Below, piece after piece: positions 23,931 through 32,674 of a stretch of DNA of 52,218 nucleotides. The stretch's first letter is position 1. The number at the start of each line of letters is the position of its first letter. Below the pieces are notes generated by a model that was not told the DNA's origin, searched no databases, and saw nothing but the letters and a program-made list of their open reading frames with translations. A program made the position numbers and the translations under genes. Source of the stretch: RGIG5299 sp045588575. GTDB taxonomy: Bacteria > Bacillota > Clostridia > Oscillospirales > RGIG5299. The stretch is taken from the NCBI GenBank assembly GCA_045588575.1, contig JAZNEJ010000014.1, positions 1-52,218 on the forward strand, read 5' to 3'.

Positions 23931-25247
23931 TTATATTCCCCAAGTAAACCAAATAAATAAATAACCCGATAAAACAGCAGCCAAGGTAAAGGGGATACCT
24001 ATCTTTAAGAAGTCTTTGTTTTTTACTTCATAACCGTTTTTTCTCAATATTCCTATTGCTGTAATGTTTGCAGATGCACCAATGGGAGTGAGGTTTCCGC
24101 CAAGTGTTGCGCCTATTAACAAGCCGAAATAGAAAATAAGCGGATTTTGAATGCCCATAATTTGAGCAATTCCTTTAACAACGGGAAGCATTGTTGCAAC
24201 ATAAGGAATATTGTCTATAAAAGCGGAGAGGATTACGGAAACAAAAACCAAAAGTGTATAAAGTAAGAAGGGATTATTGCCCGCAATTTGATAGAAAAGT
24301 GAAGCAACGGCATCAATAACGCCCGCTGCGGTAATTCCTTGAATTACAATAAATAAACCGAAAAGCAATAAAATTGTGTCTAAATCCAGCTCTTTTGCAA
24401 CCGTTTTAAAGGGAGTGAAGCTTTTATCTCTAACGCATGCTCGGATAATACCGATAAGACAAATTGCAACGCAAATAATACCGCTGCGATTATAATAAAG
24501 AGCACCGAGGAAGCCGCCTTCCACAGAAGGAATGAAGGACGCTATTACAAGGGCAAAAACAGTAAAGATAAGAAGAAAAGTAGGGAAATAGTCGGTTACT
24601 TCAGTTTCAACCTTTGAAGATACCTTTTCGTTGTTTTTCCTGAAAATAAACAAGAGAACCACGGTTGATATTAGAGCACCGAGCTCAACTGCCCAGAAAA
24701 GACCGGGCTTTCCGTTCATAAAGAAGAAATCTAAAAAGTTCATATTTGCAAAGCCGCCAAGCATAATGCTTGTGGTATCGCCAACCAGCGTTGCGGCACC
24801 TTGTAAATTTGAAGAAACCGCAATTGCAATTAAAACGGGAACCGGAGAAATATTAAGTTTTTTTGAAATTGCAAGGCCTACGGGAGCAACCATTAAAACG
24901 GTTGCAACGTTATCTACAAAAGCGCTTATAATACCCGCAAAAAGAGCTAAAACAGCAATAGTCCACTTAACGTTGGGAACCTTTGAAATAACTATTTCGG
25001 CAAGACGGTTAGGCATTTTACTTTCTATAAACAGTGCAACCGTGCCCATTGTGCCCGCTATCATAAGTAATACGTTATAATCCACCGCACCGAATGCAGT
25101 GAAAAGATTCATTTCAAAAAGTCCCAAATTACCTAAAATAACAAAAAGAGCGGCAGATGCTAAAACTATTTGAGGACGGTATTTTTGGAAAATAAGCATT
25201 AATGCATAAGTTGCCAAAAAAAGAATTAATGCAACAATTAAAGCCAT
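23931..25247 (-). CDS. SLC13/ArsB-NhaD-type ion permease
   Basis: A 438-residue ion-transporter-superfamily permease with 10-12 membrane segments in two repeats. The repeat hallmarks are visible: A-F-V-D-N-V-A-T-V-L-M (about 110) and A-F-I-D-N-I-P-Y-V-A-T-M-L-P (about 345), together with L-Q-G-A-A-T-L-V-G-D and L-G-G-N-L-T-P-I-G-A-S-A-N. Relatives move arsenite, sodium, dicarboxylates or other anions, and the substrate here is not determined. It is 18 bases downstream of nspC in the polyamine operon, so transport of a polyamine-related compound or counter-ion is conceivable but unproven. AACGGAG is the Shine-Dalgarno. Confidence 0.88.
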   Translation of the reverse strand: MALIVALILFLATYALMLIFQKYRPQIVLASAALFVILGNLGLFEMNLFTAFGAVDYNVLLMIAGTMGTVALFIESKMPNRLAEIVISKVPNVKWTIAVLALFAGIISAFVDNVATVLMVAPVGLAISKKLNISPVPVLIAIAVSSNLQGAATLVGDTTSIMLGGFANMNFLDFFFMNGKPGLFWAVELGALISTVVLLFIFRKNNEKVSSKVETEVTDYFPTFLLIFTVFALVIASFIPSVEGGFLGALYYNRSGIICVAICLIGIIRACVRDKSFTPFKTVAKELDLDTILLLFGLFIVIQGITAAGVIDAVASLFYQIAGNNPFLLYTLLVFVSVILSAFIDNIPYVATMLPVVKGIAQIMGIQNPLIFYFGLLIGATLGGNLTPIGASANITAIGILRKNGYEVKNKDFLKIGIPFTLAAVLSGYLFIWFTWGI

Positions 25248-25265
25248 ATTATTTTTCTCCGTTTA

Positions 25266-26384
25266 TTAAAGTCTTGATTTAAAGTCGGAATAACCGAATT
25301 CTTTCCATAAAGTTAAATTTCCATTATCGCTTATATAAATGGAAGGAAGATTAATTCCGTTAAAAGTATTGTTTTTTACCATAGAATAAATTGCCATATC
25401 GCAAAAAACAAGGCGAGAGCCTATTTTTAAAGGATTATCAAAGGAATAATCGCCAACAACGTCGCCTGCAAGGCAGGTTTGAGAGCTTATTCTGTATGTA
25501 AAGCTTTTTTCATTTACATTTGCTGCTCCGACTATTTCAGGCCTATAAGGCATTTCAATAACATCGGGCATATGACATTCTGCGGAACAGTCGGTAATTG
25601 CAATATCAATTCCGTTTTTAACAATATCAAGCACCGAAGTTACCAAGTATCCTGCGTTTAAAGCAATTGCTTCTCCGGGTTCAAGATATACTTCAATATT
25701 ATTATACTTTTTCTTGAAGCTTTTAATGATAGTAATAAGCTTTTCAACATCATAATTTTCACGGGTAATATGATGACCGCCGCCAAAATTAACCCATTTA
25801 AGTCTTGGAAAAAATGTTGAAAACTTTTCTTCAAATGAGAGCAAAACACGTTCCAAGACATCGGCACCTTGTTCACAAAGAGCATGAAAATGAATTCCTT
25901 CAATTCCTTCAATGCCGTGATTTTTAACATCTTCGGCTAAAATTCCAAGTCTTGAACCTTTTGCACAAGGATTGTAAAGCTCGGTTTCAACCTCGGAATG
26001 TTCCGGATTAACTCTTATTCCAATGCTTTTTTCTGTAAAAAAGCTTTTATATTTATCAAATTGATAAAATGAGTTGAAAACAACGTGGTCGGTTACTGAA
26101 GCAATTTCAGCAAGCTCATCTTCTCTGAATGCCGCGGAAAAAATGTGTGTTTCTTTTCCGAATTCTTCAAATCCAAGCTTTGCTTCATGAAGAGAACTTG
26201 CGGTTGTGCCATCGAGATAACTTGAAATTAAAGGGTAAACGCCGTAGCAGGAAAAAGCTTTTTGAGCAAGTAAAATCTTACAGCCGGAAGCCTCTTTAAC
26301 GTGTTTTAAAATTTCAAGATTCTTTTTTAATGCGTTGCAATCAACAATATAACAAGGTGTTTTAACTGTGTTAAAATCAATCAT
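25266..26384 (-). CDS. nspC: Carboxynorspermidine decarboxylase
   Basis: Alanine-racemase-fold PLP enzyme that decarboxylates carboxynorspermidine or carboxyspermidine to the polyamine. The 372-residue protein has the PLP Lys42 in L-A-Q-K-A-F-S-C-Y, W-V-N-F-G-G-G-H-H-I-T (about 197), Y-L-E-P-G-E-A-I-A (about 240) and A-I-T-D-C-S-A-E-C-H-M-P-D with the catalytic Cys region. It starts two bases after the dehydrogenase gene. The Shine-Dalgarno is weak (GGTTGAT), so translation may be coupled to the upstream gene. Confidence 0.94.
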   Translation of the reverse strand: MIDFNTVKTPCYIVDCNALKKNLEILKHVKEASGCKILLAQKAFSCYGVYPLISSYLDGTTASSLHEAKLGFEEFGKETHIFSAAFREDELAEIASVTDHVVFNSFYQFDKYKSFFTEKSIGIRVNPEHSEVETELYNPCAKGSRLGILAEDVKNHGIEGIEGIHFHALCEQGADVLERVLLSFEEKFSTFFPRLKWVNFGGGHHITRENYDVEKLITIIKSFKKKYNNIEVYLEPGEAIALNAGYLVTSVLDIVKNGIDIAITDCSAECHMPDVIEMPYRPEIVGAANVNEKSFTYRISSQTCLAGDVVGDYSFDNPLKIGSRLVFCDMAIYSMVKNNTFNGINLPSIYISDNGNLTLWKEFGYSDFKSRL

Positions 26385-26386
26385 TT

Positions 26387-27586
26387 TTAATCAACCAATT
26401 CGGGATAAAAATTTTCTTGCCAAGGCAAGCCGTATTTGTTAAGAGCGTCCATAAAAGGATCCGGGTCAAATTCTTCAATATTGAATACGCCTTTTTTATT
26501 CCATTTACCCGTAACAAGCATCATTGCGCCAATCATTGCAGGAACACCCGTGGTGTAGGAAATAGCCTGTGAACCAACCTCTTTATAGCATTCCTGATGG
26601 TCGCAAACGTTATAAACGTAATATTTACGTTCTTTTCCGTCTTTAATTCCGGTAAAAATACAGCCGATATTAGTTTTTCCTTTGGTTCTCGGACCTAAAG
26701 AAGCCGGGTCGGGTAAAACTGCTTTCAAGAACTGAAGCGGAACAATTTCTTTGCCCTCAAAATTGATAGGTTTAATAGAAGTCATTCCGACATTTTGTAA
26801 GCAATAAAGATGTTTTAAATAATTTTCGGAGAAGGTCATAAAGAAACGGATTCTTTTGATGCCTTTAAGGTTAATGGCAAGAGATTCAATTTCTTCGTGG
26901 TGGAGTAAGTACATATCCTTGGGGCCAACCTCGGGGAAGTTATAAACTCTTTTAATTGCCATGGGCTCGGTTTCAATGAATTCTCCGTTTTCAAAATAGC
27001 TTCCGTTTGCGGTAACTTCACGAATGTTTATTTCGGGGTTGAAGTTTGTAGCAAAGGGATAACCGTGGTCGCCGGCATTGCAGTCTAAAATATCAAGGGT
27101 GTGAATTTCGTCGAAATAATGCTTTTGAGCATATGCCGAGAAAACACCTGTTACTCCGGGGTCGAAGCCGCTGCCTAAAAGCGCGGTAATTCCTGCTTTT
27201 TCAAAGCGTTCTTTATATGCCCATTGCCATTTGTATTCGAATTTTGCGGTGTCTAACGGCTCATAGTTTGCCGTATCAACGTAGTTCGTTTTTGTTGCAA
27301 GACAAGCGTCCATAATAGTAAGGTCTTGATAGGGAAGAGCAACGTTTAAAACAACGTCGGGCTTTTCGCGGTTAATAAGGGCAATAAGCTCGTCAACGTT
27401 ATCTGCATCTACCTGAGCGGTTGTTATTTTGGTTTTGCCTCCCTGAAGTTTTTCTTTAAAAGCATCACATTTTGATTTTGTTCTGCTCGCAATACAAATT
27501 TCGGTAAAAACATCGCTTGCCTGACAACATTTATGAATTGCAACACCTGCAACACCGCCGGCACCGATAATTAAAGCTTTACTCAT
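26387..27586 (-). CDS. Carboxynorspermidine/carboxyspermidine dehydrogenase (saccharopine dehydrogenase family)
   Basis: NAD(P)-dependent enzyme of 399 residues that condenses a diamine (putrescine or diaminopropane) with aspartate semialdehyde and reduces the imine. It begins with the nucleotide loop I-I-G-A-G-G-V-A-G-V-A (5-15). Family motifs follow: Y-V-D-T-A-N-Y-E, L-L-G-S-G-F-D-P-G-V-T-G-V and D-C-N-A-G-D-H-G-Y-P. Direct linkage to nspC supports this rather than lysine biosynthesis. GGAGG precedes the ATG. Confidence 0.93.
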   Translation of the reverse strand: MSKALIIGAGGVAGVAIHKCCQASDVFTEICIASRTKSKCDAFKEKLQGGKTKITTAQVDADNVDELIALINREKPDVVLNVALPYQDLTIMDACLATKTNYVDTANYEPLDTAKFEYKWQWAYKERFEKAGITALLGSGFDPGVTGVFSAYAQKHYFDEIHTLDILDCNAGDHGYPFATNFNPEINIREVTANGSYFENGEFIETEPMAIKRVYNFPEVGPKDMYLLHHEEIESLAINLKGIKRIRFFMTFSENYLKHLYCLQNVGMTSIKPINFEGKEIVPLQFLKAVLPDPASLGPRTKGKTNIGCIFTGIKDGKERKYYVYNVCDHQECYKEVGSQAISYTTGVPAMIGAMMLVTGKWNKKGVFNIEEFDPDPFMDALNKYGLPWQENFYPELVD

Positions 27587-27601
27587 TTTTTCATCCTCCG
27601 A

Positions 27602-28456
27602 TTATTTAACTATGTTAAGTAATAATTCTCTTAAATATTTACAAGCTGCGGCAGTAGAGGTTCCGCTTGCATCAAGCTGGGGAGAAAGCTCTACAATATC
27701 GGCCGCAACAACGTTTAATTTTGAAACTTCTTTCGTTGCATTTAAAAGCTCGTTAAAGGTAACGCCGCCTGCTTCGGGAGTACCTGTGCCGGGGAATACC
27801 GAGGAATCAAGTACATCCAAGTCAACTGTAAAGTAAACGGGATTGTTTCCTAAAATTTCAGAAAGTTTTTCAATGCCTTCAAAGTTGAATTTTTGGGTAA
27901 CGATTCCATGCTCTTTTGCGGCGATAAATTCTTCTCTATCTCCGCTTCTTATGCCGAATTGATAAACTTTACCGTCGCCTATAAGCTCGGTTGCTCGGCG
28001 AATTATTGCAGAATGAGAGAGCTTAACTCCGAGATAATTATCGCGGAAATCTATGTGCGCGTCGAAATGCACTATTTTAAGATTTGGATATTTTTTATAA
28101 ACCGCTTTTATTGCGGCAAGAGAAACCAAATGCTCGCCGCCTATAAGAATTGGCATTTTATTATCTTTGAGTATGGTTTCTGCTCGTTTTTGAATTTTTT
28201 TAAGAGAAGCGTTTGTGTCGCCTATGGGAAGTTCCGGGTCGCCGCTGTCAAAAACCTTTATATCGGTTAAATCTCTGTCTAAATAAGGACTGTAAGTTTC
28301 AATTCCAAAGCTTTCGCTTCTTATTGCAGCAGGTCCGAATCTTGTTCCTGCTCTGAAAGAACAGGTTGAATCAAATGCGGCGCCGTATAAAACTGCGGTT
28401 GCTTCTTTGTAATTATCAATGCAGCCTATAAAAGAAGAATTGTTAGTTTTAAGCAT
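27602..28456 (-). CDS. speB: Agmatinase
   Basis: Ureohydrolase that converts agmatine to putrescine and urea. The 284-residue protein has the Mn-binding motifs G-G-E-H (106-109), F-D-A-H-I-D (131-136) and V-D-L-D-V-L-D-S-S (about 217-225), followed by G-T-G-T-P-E-A-G-G. It overlaps speE by eight bases. The neighbouring arginine-decarboxylase-type gene would supply agmatine. GGAG lies upstream of the ATG. Confidence 0.95.
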   Translation of the reverse strand: MLKTNNSSFIGCIDNYKEATAVLYGAAFDSTCSFRAGTRFGPAAIRSESFGIETYSPYLDRDLTDIKVFDSGDPELPIGDTNASLKKIQKRAETILKDNKMPILIGGEHLVSLAAIKAVYKKYPNLKIVHFDAHIDFRDNYLGVKLSHSAIIRRATELIGDGKVYQFGIRSGDREEFIAAKEHGIVTQKFNFEGIEKLSEILGNNPVYFTVDLDVLDSSVFPGTGTPEAGGVTFNELLNATKEVSKLNVVAADIVELSPQLDASGTSTAAACKYLRELLLNIVK

Positions 28457-29297
28457 CTTTCAAAAGCTCCTTAACGTAATTGGGAAGGGCAAAAGCGCCT
28501 TTGTGAAGCTCGGTATTATAATATTTTGTTAAAAGACCGAGGGCATTCCAACCGTCCGGATTGTAATCGGTAATGGGATTTAAACCTTTTGAAGCAAAGC
28601 CGAAAAGCCAATGTCCCGAGGGATAGGTGGGAATGTGAAGCTGATAAACCGTTGATAAAGGGAAAACCGACTCAATAAGCTTATGTGTGCGCTGAGTGGC
28701 TTTTGCATCCTCTTTATAGTAAGGACTTTCATGCTGATTTATCATAATTCCGTTTTCGGTAAGAGCTTTATAGCAGTTGCCGTAAAATTCTTTAGTGAAA
28801 AGGTCTTCGCCGGGACCGAACGGGTCAGTTGAGTCAACTATTATAATATCGTATTCGTTTTGCTTCTTTCTTACGAAAGGAAGACCGTCTTCATAATAAA
28901 TATGAACTCGGGGGTCATCAAGCTTGCAGGCGGTTTGAGGAAGAAATTCTCTGCAAACGTCAACAACTTTTTCATCAATTTCAACCATATCGATTCTTTC
29001 GATATGGGGATATTTCGTGAGCTCTCTTATCGTGCCGCCGTCGCCTGCACCGATAACTAAAATATTTTTGGCGTTTAAATTAGTTGCCATTGCAACGTGA
29101 GTAATCATTTCGTGATAAATAAACTCGTCTTTTTCGGTAACCATTAGAAAACCGTCGAGAGTAAGGATTTTGCCAAATTCGGCAGATTCGAATACGTCAA
29201 TTCTTTGATAAAAGCTTTGAACGGAGCAAAGATGTTTATCTATTGCAATGGAAAAACGCACGTTTTTCGTGTGAGGTTCCGTATACCATAAATCCAT
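28449..29297 (-). CDS. speE: Polyamine aminopropyltransferase (spermidine synthase)
   Basis: Transfers the aminopropyl group of decarboxylated SAM to putrescine. The 282-residue protein has the nucleotide motif V-I-G-A-G-D-G-G-T (81-89), E107 in M-V-E-I-D, and the catalytic D155-S-T-D158-P-F-G-P motif. The D-G-F-L-M-V-T-E-K-D-E-F substrate loop is standard. Some members make spermine or thermospermine and this cannot be ruled out. AAAGGAGAG is the Shine-Dalgarno. Confidence 0.95.
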   Translation of the reverse strand: MDLWYTEPHTKNVRFSIAIDKHLCSVQSFYQRIDVFESAEFGKILTLDGFLMVTEKDEFIYHEMITHVAMATNLNAKNILVIGAGDGGTIRELTKYPHIERIDMVEIDEKVVDVCREFLPQTACKLDDPRVHIYYEDGLPFVRKKQNEYDIIIVDSTDPFGPGEDLFTKEFYGNCYKALTENGIMINQHESPYYKEDAKATQRTHKLIESVFPLSTVYQLHIPTYPSGHWLFGFASKGLNPITDYNPDGWNALGLLTKYYNTELHKGAFALPNYVKELLKDA

Positions 29298-29310
29298 AAA
29301 ATTCTCTCCT

Positions 29311-30759
29311 TTACAAAACGGTTTTAATATAATCTACGTTAATGTCTTCGGTGCCGGTGAGTAAGCATCCTTTTTCTTTTGCATAAGCAATATATTCCAA
29401 AATTTCCGTCGTAATTCTTTCGCCAGGAGCAAGAATCGGAATTCCGGGAGGATAACACATAACGAATTCGCCGCATATCATTCCGTCTGAAGCACCGATA
29501 TCAACTGTCTTTTTCTCGGCAAAAAAAGCCTTTTGAGGAGTTGTGCAAACATCGGGAATTATATATTCGTATTTTAACATGCCTTTTTCGTCTTTGGCGT
29601 ACATTCTTTTAATTTCATAAAGAGCTGAAAGCAAACGCTCAATTTCAAGCATTCTGTCGCCCGCGGAAACAATTGCCAAAATGTTGCCTATATCGCCGAA
29701 TTCGGTTTGAATATCGTATTCATCTCTTAAAAGGTCGTAAACCTCAATGCCTGCCAAGCCTATTTTTAAAGTGTTTATTGAAAGCTTGGTTTTGTCAAAG
29801 GCAAATACGTCGGTTCCGTTAATAAGCTCTTCGCCGAAAGCGTAAAATCCGCCGATTTTATTTATTTCATATCTTGCATAATCAGCAAAAGAAACGGTTT
29901 TTGCAAATATGTTTTTTCCGTTAAGTGCAAGGTTTTTTCTTGCAACGTCAAGCGATGCCATAAGTAAATACGAGCCGCTGGTGGTTTGAGTTAAGTTTAT
30001 AACTTGGCGGACGTAATCGGCATTAACGTTTTTACCGCAAAGTAAAAGCGAACTTTGCGTTAACGAACCACCCGTTTTATGCATACTTACTGCGGCAAGG
30101 TCTGCTCCTGCGGCCATGGCTGAAACGGGAAGGTCGTCGCCGAAATAAAAATGCGTTCCGTGAGCCTCGTCAACAAGTACTAACATATTATGTTTGTGAG
30201 CAAGTTCAACAATTGACTTTAAATCGGAGCAAATTCCGTAATAGGTGGGGTTATTTACCAAAACGGCTTTTGCATCGGGGTTTTCTTTTATTGTTTTTTC
30301 AACCTCGGAAAGAGAAGTTCCCAAAGGAATACCAAGCTTGGAATTTATTCCGGGATTTAAATAAACCGGAACTGCGCCGCTTATAACAAGAGCGTTTATT
30401 GCGCTCCTGTGAACGTTTCGCGGCATAATAATTTTATCACCCTTATTGCAAACCGACATAATCATAGCTTGAACTGCAGCGGTTGTGCCGTTAACAATAA
30501 AGAAACAGTCTGCCGCGCCAAAGGCGTCGGCAGCAAGAAGCTCCGACTCTCTGATAACAGAGGTCGGATGACATAAATTATCAAGAGGCTTCATAGAGTT
30601 CATATCGCATTTAAGGCAAACCTCACCCAAATAATCACGAAGCTCTTTATTTCCTCTTCCGCCCTTATGTCCGGGCACGTCAAAGTGAACTATTCTATCG
30701 TCTGCAACCTTTTTTAAAGCATCAAAGACGGGAGTTTTGTGTTGATTAAAAAAGTCCAT
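29311..30759 (-). CDS. speA: Orn/Lys/Arg decarboxylase, probably arginine decarboxylase (Bacillus SpeA type)
   Basis: Fold-type I PLP decarboxylase of 482 residues, the short form without the N-terminal wing domain, as in Bacillus SpeA. Visible features are F-D-V-P-G-H-K-G-G-R-G, D197-E-A-H200-G-T-H-F and the PLP Lys228 in S-M-H-K-T-G-G-S-L-T-Q-S. The C-terminal domain contains P-P-G-I-P-I-L-A-P-G-E. With agmatinase next door, arginine is the likeliest substrate, though lysine or ornithine are possible. The start is the ATG at 30759; a TTG five codons upstream overlaps the Shine-Dalgarno AAAGG and is rejected. Confidence 0.9.
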   Translation of the reverse strand: MDFFNQHKTPVFDALKKVADDRIVHFDVPGHKGGRGNKELRDYLGEVCLKCDMNSMKPLDNLCHPTSVIRESELLAADAFGAADCFFIVNGTTAAVQAMIMSVCNKGDKIIMPRNVHRSAINALVISGAVPVYLNPGINSKLGIPLGTSLSEVEKTIKENPDAKAVLVNNPTYYGICSDLKSIVELAHKHNMLVLVDEAHGTHFYFGDDLPVSAMAAGADLAAVSMHKTGGSLTQSSLLLCGKNVNADYVRQVINLTQTTSGSYLLMASLDVARKNLALNGKNIFAKTVSFADYARYEINKIGGFYAFGEELINGTDVFAFDKTKLSINTLKIGLAGIEVYDLLRDEYDIQTEFGDIGNILAIVSAGDRMLEIERLLSALYEIKRMYAKDEKGMLKYEYIIPDVCTTPQKAFFAEKKTVDIGASDGMICGEFVMCYPPGIPILAPGERITTEILEYIAYAKEKGCLLTGTEDINVDYIKTVL

Positions 30760-30776
30760 TTCAAAACCTTTCAATG

Positions 30777-31580
30777 TCAGTAAATATTCATTCCGCTGTA
30801 AATTTCAACCATTTCTTTTCGAAGAGCCTCAGTTATTTCAATGCGTTGCTTGGGAGGCAGCTCATACATATCGGTGTTAAATAAGTAATTTTGCAATTTT
30901 ATATCTTTAGTCATCATTCTGGTGTGGAAGATGTTTGATTGATATACGTTTACGTCGAAAGCGTCGTATTTTTGCAAAATTCTTTCACCTATATAATTTT
31001 GAATCGAGGTGATATCGTGGTCGATAAAATATTTTTTGCCTTCCATATCTCTCGTAAAGCCTCTTACTTTATAATCCATCGTAATAATATCCGAATCAAA
31101 GTTATCAATAAGATAATTAAGGCAGTTAAGAGGGGAGATTTCACCGCAAGTAGAAACGTCTATATCAACTCTGAAAGTTGAAATGGGGTTACCGGGATGA
31201 CTTTCGGGGAAGGAGTGAACGGTAACGTGGCTTTTATCGAGATGTGCATGCACCGTTTCTCTCATAAGTCTTGTATATTTTCCTAAATTACAGGATTCGT
31301 CAATTCCCGAAAGCTCAAGCTCTTTATCCGCAATAAGAACGTTAACGGAAGCACCTTGCGGGTCGTAATCCTGCTTGGAAATATTAAGAATTGTTGCGCC
31401 AATCATTTTTGTAACGTCGCAAAGAATTTTCGTAAGACGGTCGGAGTTATATTGCTCATCGATATATTCAATATATTCCTTTTGGTCTTGTTCGCTTTTT
31501 GTGTAGCAAACGTCATAAATACTAAAACTCAGTGTTTTCGTAAGGTTATTAAAGCCGTAAAGAGTAAGTTTTTCTTTCAT
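30777..31580 (-). CDS. speD: S-adenosylmethionine decarboxylase, proenzyme (E. coli type)
   Basis: Pyruvoyl enzyme that makes decarboxylated SAM, the aminopropyl donor. The 267-residue length and the motifs match the long bacterial type. The self-cleavage site is K116-S117 in D-K-S-H-V-T-V-H-S-F, followed by P-E-S-H-P-G-N-P-I-S-T-F-R and D-V-S-T-C-G-E-I-S-P-L with the catalytic Cys. It is the first gene of the polyamine operon, and its product works with SpeE, two genes downstream. Confidence 0.95.
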   Translation of the reverse strand: MKEKLTLYGFNNLTKTLSFSIYDVCYTKSEQDQKEYIEYIDEQYNSDRLTKILCDVTKMIGATILNISKQDYDPQGASVNVLIADKELELSGIDESCNLGKYTRLMRETVHAHLDKSHVTVHSFPESHPGNPISTFRVDIDVSTCGEISPLNCLNYLIDNFDSDIITMDYKVRGFTRDMEGKKYFIDHDITSIQNYIGERILQKYDAFDVNVYQSNIFHTRMMTKDIKLQNYLFNTDMYELPPKQRIEITEALRKEMVEIYSGMNIY

Positions 31581-31644
31581 TGATTTTCAGCATCCTTTCG
31601 ACAAAGAACTTTGCGAAACTAATAATTAAGATATAGTTAGAATA

Positions 31645-31653
31645 ATTATATCA
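31645..31653 (-). promoter_or_regulatory. Extended -10 promoter of the polyamine operon
   Basis: On the minus strand TGATATAAT, an extended -10. The -35 region at 31668-31673 is poor (TTTATT). The untranslated leader would be about 60 bases. Confidence 0.55.
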
Positions 31654-31686
31654 TATATAAAAATAAAAATAAATAGATTTTTGAAA

Positions 31687-32637
31687 TTATTTAAAAATAT
31701 CGGGAAGAGGAGCTTCAAATGATTTTCCCGATAAATAAGCAAGAATTCCGTTGAGATTTTCGGGAAAAACCACTTTATAAGCAAAAAGAAGCTGGTATTT
31801 ATAACCTAAACGTTTATTTGCAGCGTTATTCCCGTATTTTCCGTCACCAACAAGGGGACAGCCGGCTTCGGCAAATTGAACTCTTATTTGATGAGTTCTT
31901 CCCGTTTTCAGCTCAGCTTCTATAAGCGAAGTCCCGTTATCTGAAATTTTGAGAGTTTTATAAAGTGTAATCGCGGTTTTACCGCCGGAAACGGGATGGT
32001 TAAAGCTTTTAACGGTATTTGTTTTTTCGTCTTTTAAAAGAAAAGATTTAAGCTCGCCGTTTTTGGGCTTCATTACGCCGAAAGTCTTTAAAATATAAAA
32101 TTTTCCTATTTGTTTTTCCTTGATTTCATCGTTTAAAATACGCAAGGATTCAGCGTTTTTTGCAATAATTACAATTCCGCCTGTGTTTCTGTCTAAACGG
32201 TTGCACAAAGCAGGTGTAAAGCTCTGCTCCTTGTCGGGCAAAAACTCACCTTTTTGATGCAAATAAGCCTTAACTTGATTTATTAAGGTGTTTCTGCTTT
32301 CTCTATCGTCGGAATGAACGATAAGACCGTAAGGTTTATTAACTAAAAGAAGATTTTCATCTTCATAAACAACGTCAATATTGCCGTTTAAAGATAAAAA
32401 CTCGTCTTGCTTTTCTTCGGATTCAAAAAATTCATCGTTAATGTAAAGGTGTAAAACGTCGTTTTCGGCAAGAATTACTTCTTGTTTTGCAGGTTTTCCG
32501 TTTAATTTGAATTTTTTCAATCTGAAATATTTATACATAAGGTTGAGAGGCAGTTTTTTTACTGCCTTTTGTATAAATTTATCGGTTCTTTGGCCGGCAT
32601 CGTTTCTTTTAATAATAAATTCTTTAATTTTAATCAC
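31687..32637 (-). CDS. RluA-family pseudouridine synthase (start GTG or ATT)
   Basis: Large-subunit rRNA-type pseudouridine synthase (316 residues). An N-terminal S4 domain (about 15-70, with A-G-Q-R-T-D-K-F and Y-F-R-L-K-K-F-K-L-N-G-K) is followed by the catalytic domain. The active Asp149 is in N-R-L-D-R-N-T-G-G-I. The closing motifs G-R-T-H-Q-I-R-V-Q-F and C-P-L-V-G-D-G-K-Y-G are present. GTG at 32637 lies within the Shine-Dalgarno AGGTGAT. The ATT at 32628, eight bases after AGG, aligns better with the M-K-E-F start of relatives. No terminator is seen before the polyamine operon, so some read-through is possible. Confidence 0.92.
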   Translation of the reverse strand: MIKIKEFIIKRNDAGQRTDKFIQKAVKKLPLNLMYKYFRLKKFKLNGKPAKQEVILAENDVLHLYINDEFFESEEKQDEFLSLNGNIDVVYEDENLLLVNKPYGLIVHSDDRESRNTLINQVKAYLHQKGEFLPDKEQSFTPALCNRLDRNTGGIVIIAKNAESLRILNDEIKEKQIGKFYILKTFGVMKPKNGELKSFLLKDEKTNTVKSFNHPVSGGKTAITLYKTLKISDNGTSLIEAELKTGRTHQIRVQFAEAGCPLVGDGKYGNNAANKRLGYKYQLLFAYKVVFPENLNGILAYLSGKSFEAPLPDIFK

Positions 32638-32674
32638 CTAACAATCATATAATTATAAAAAGGCGGCGAGAACT

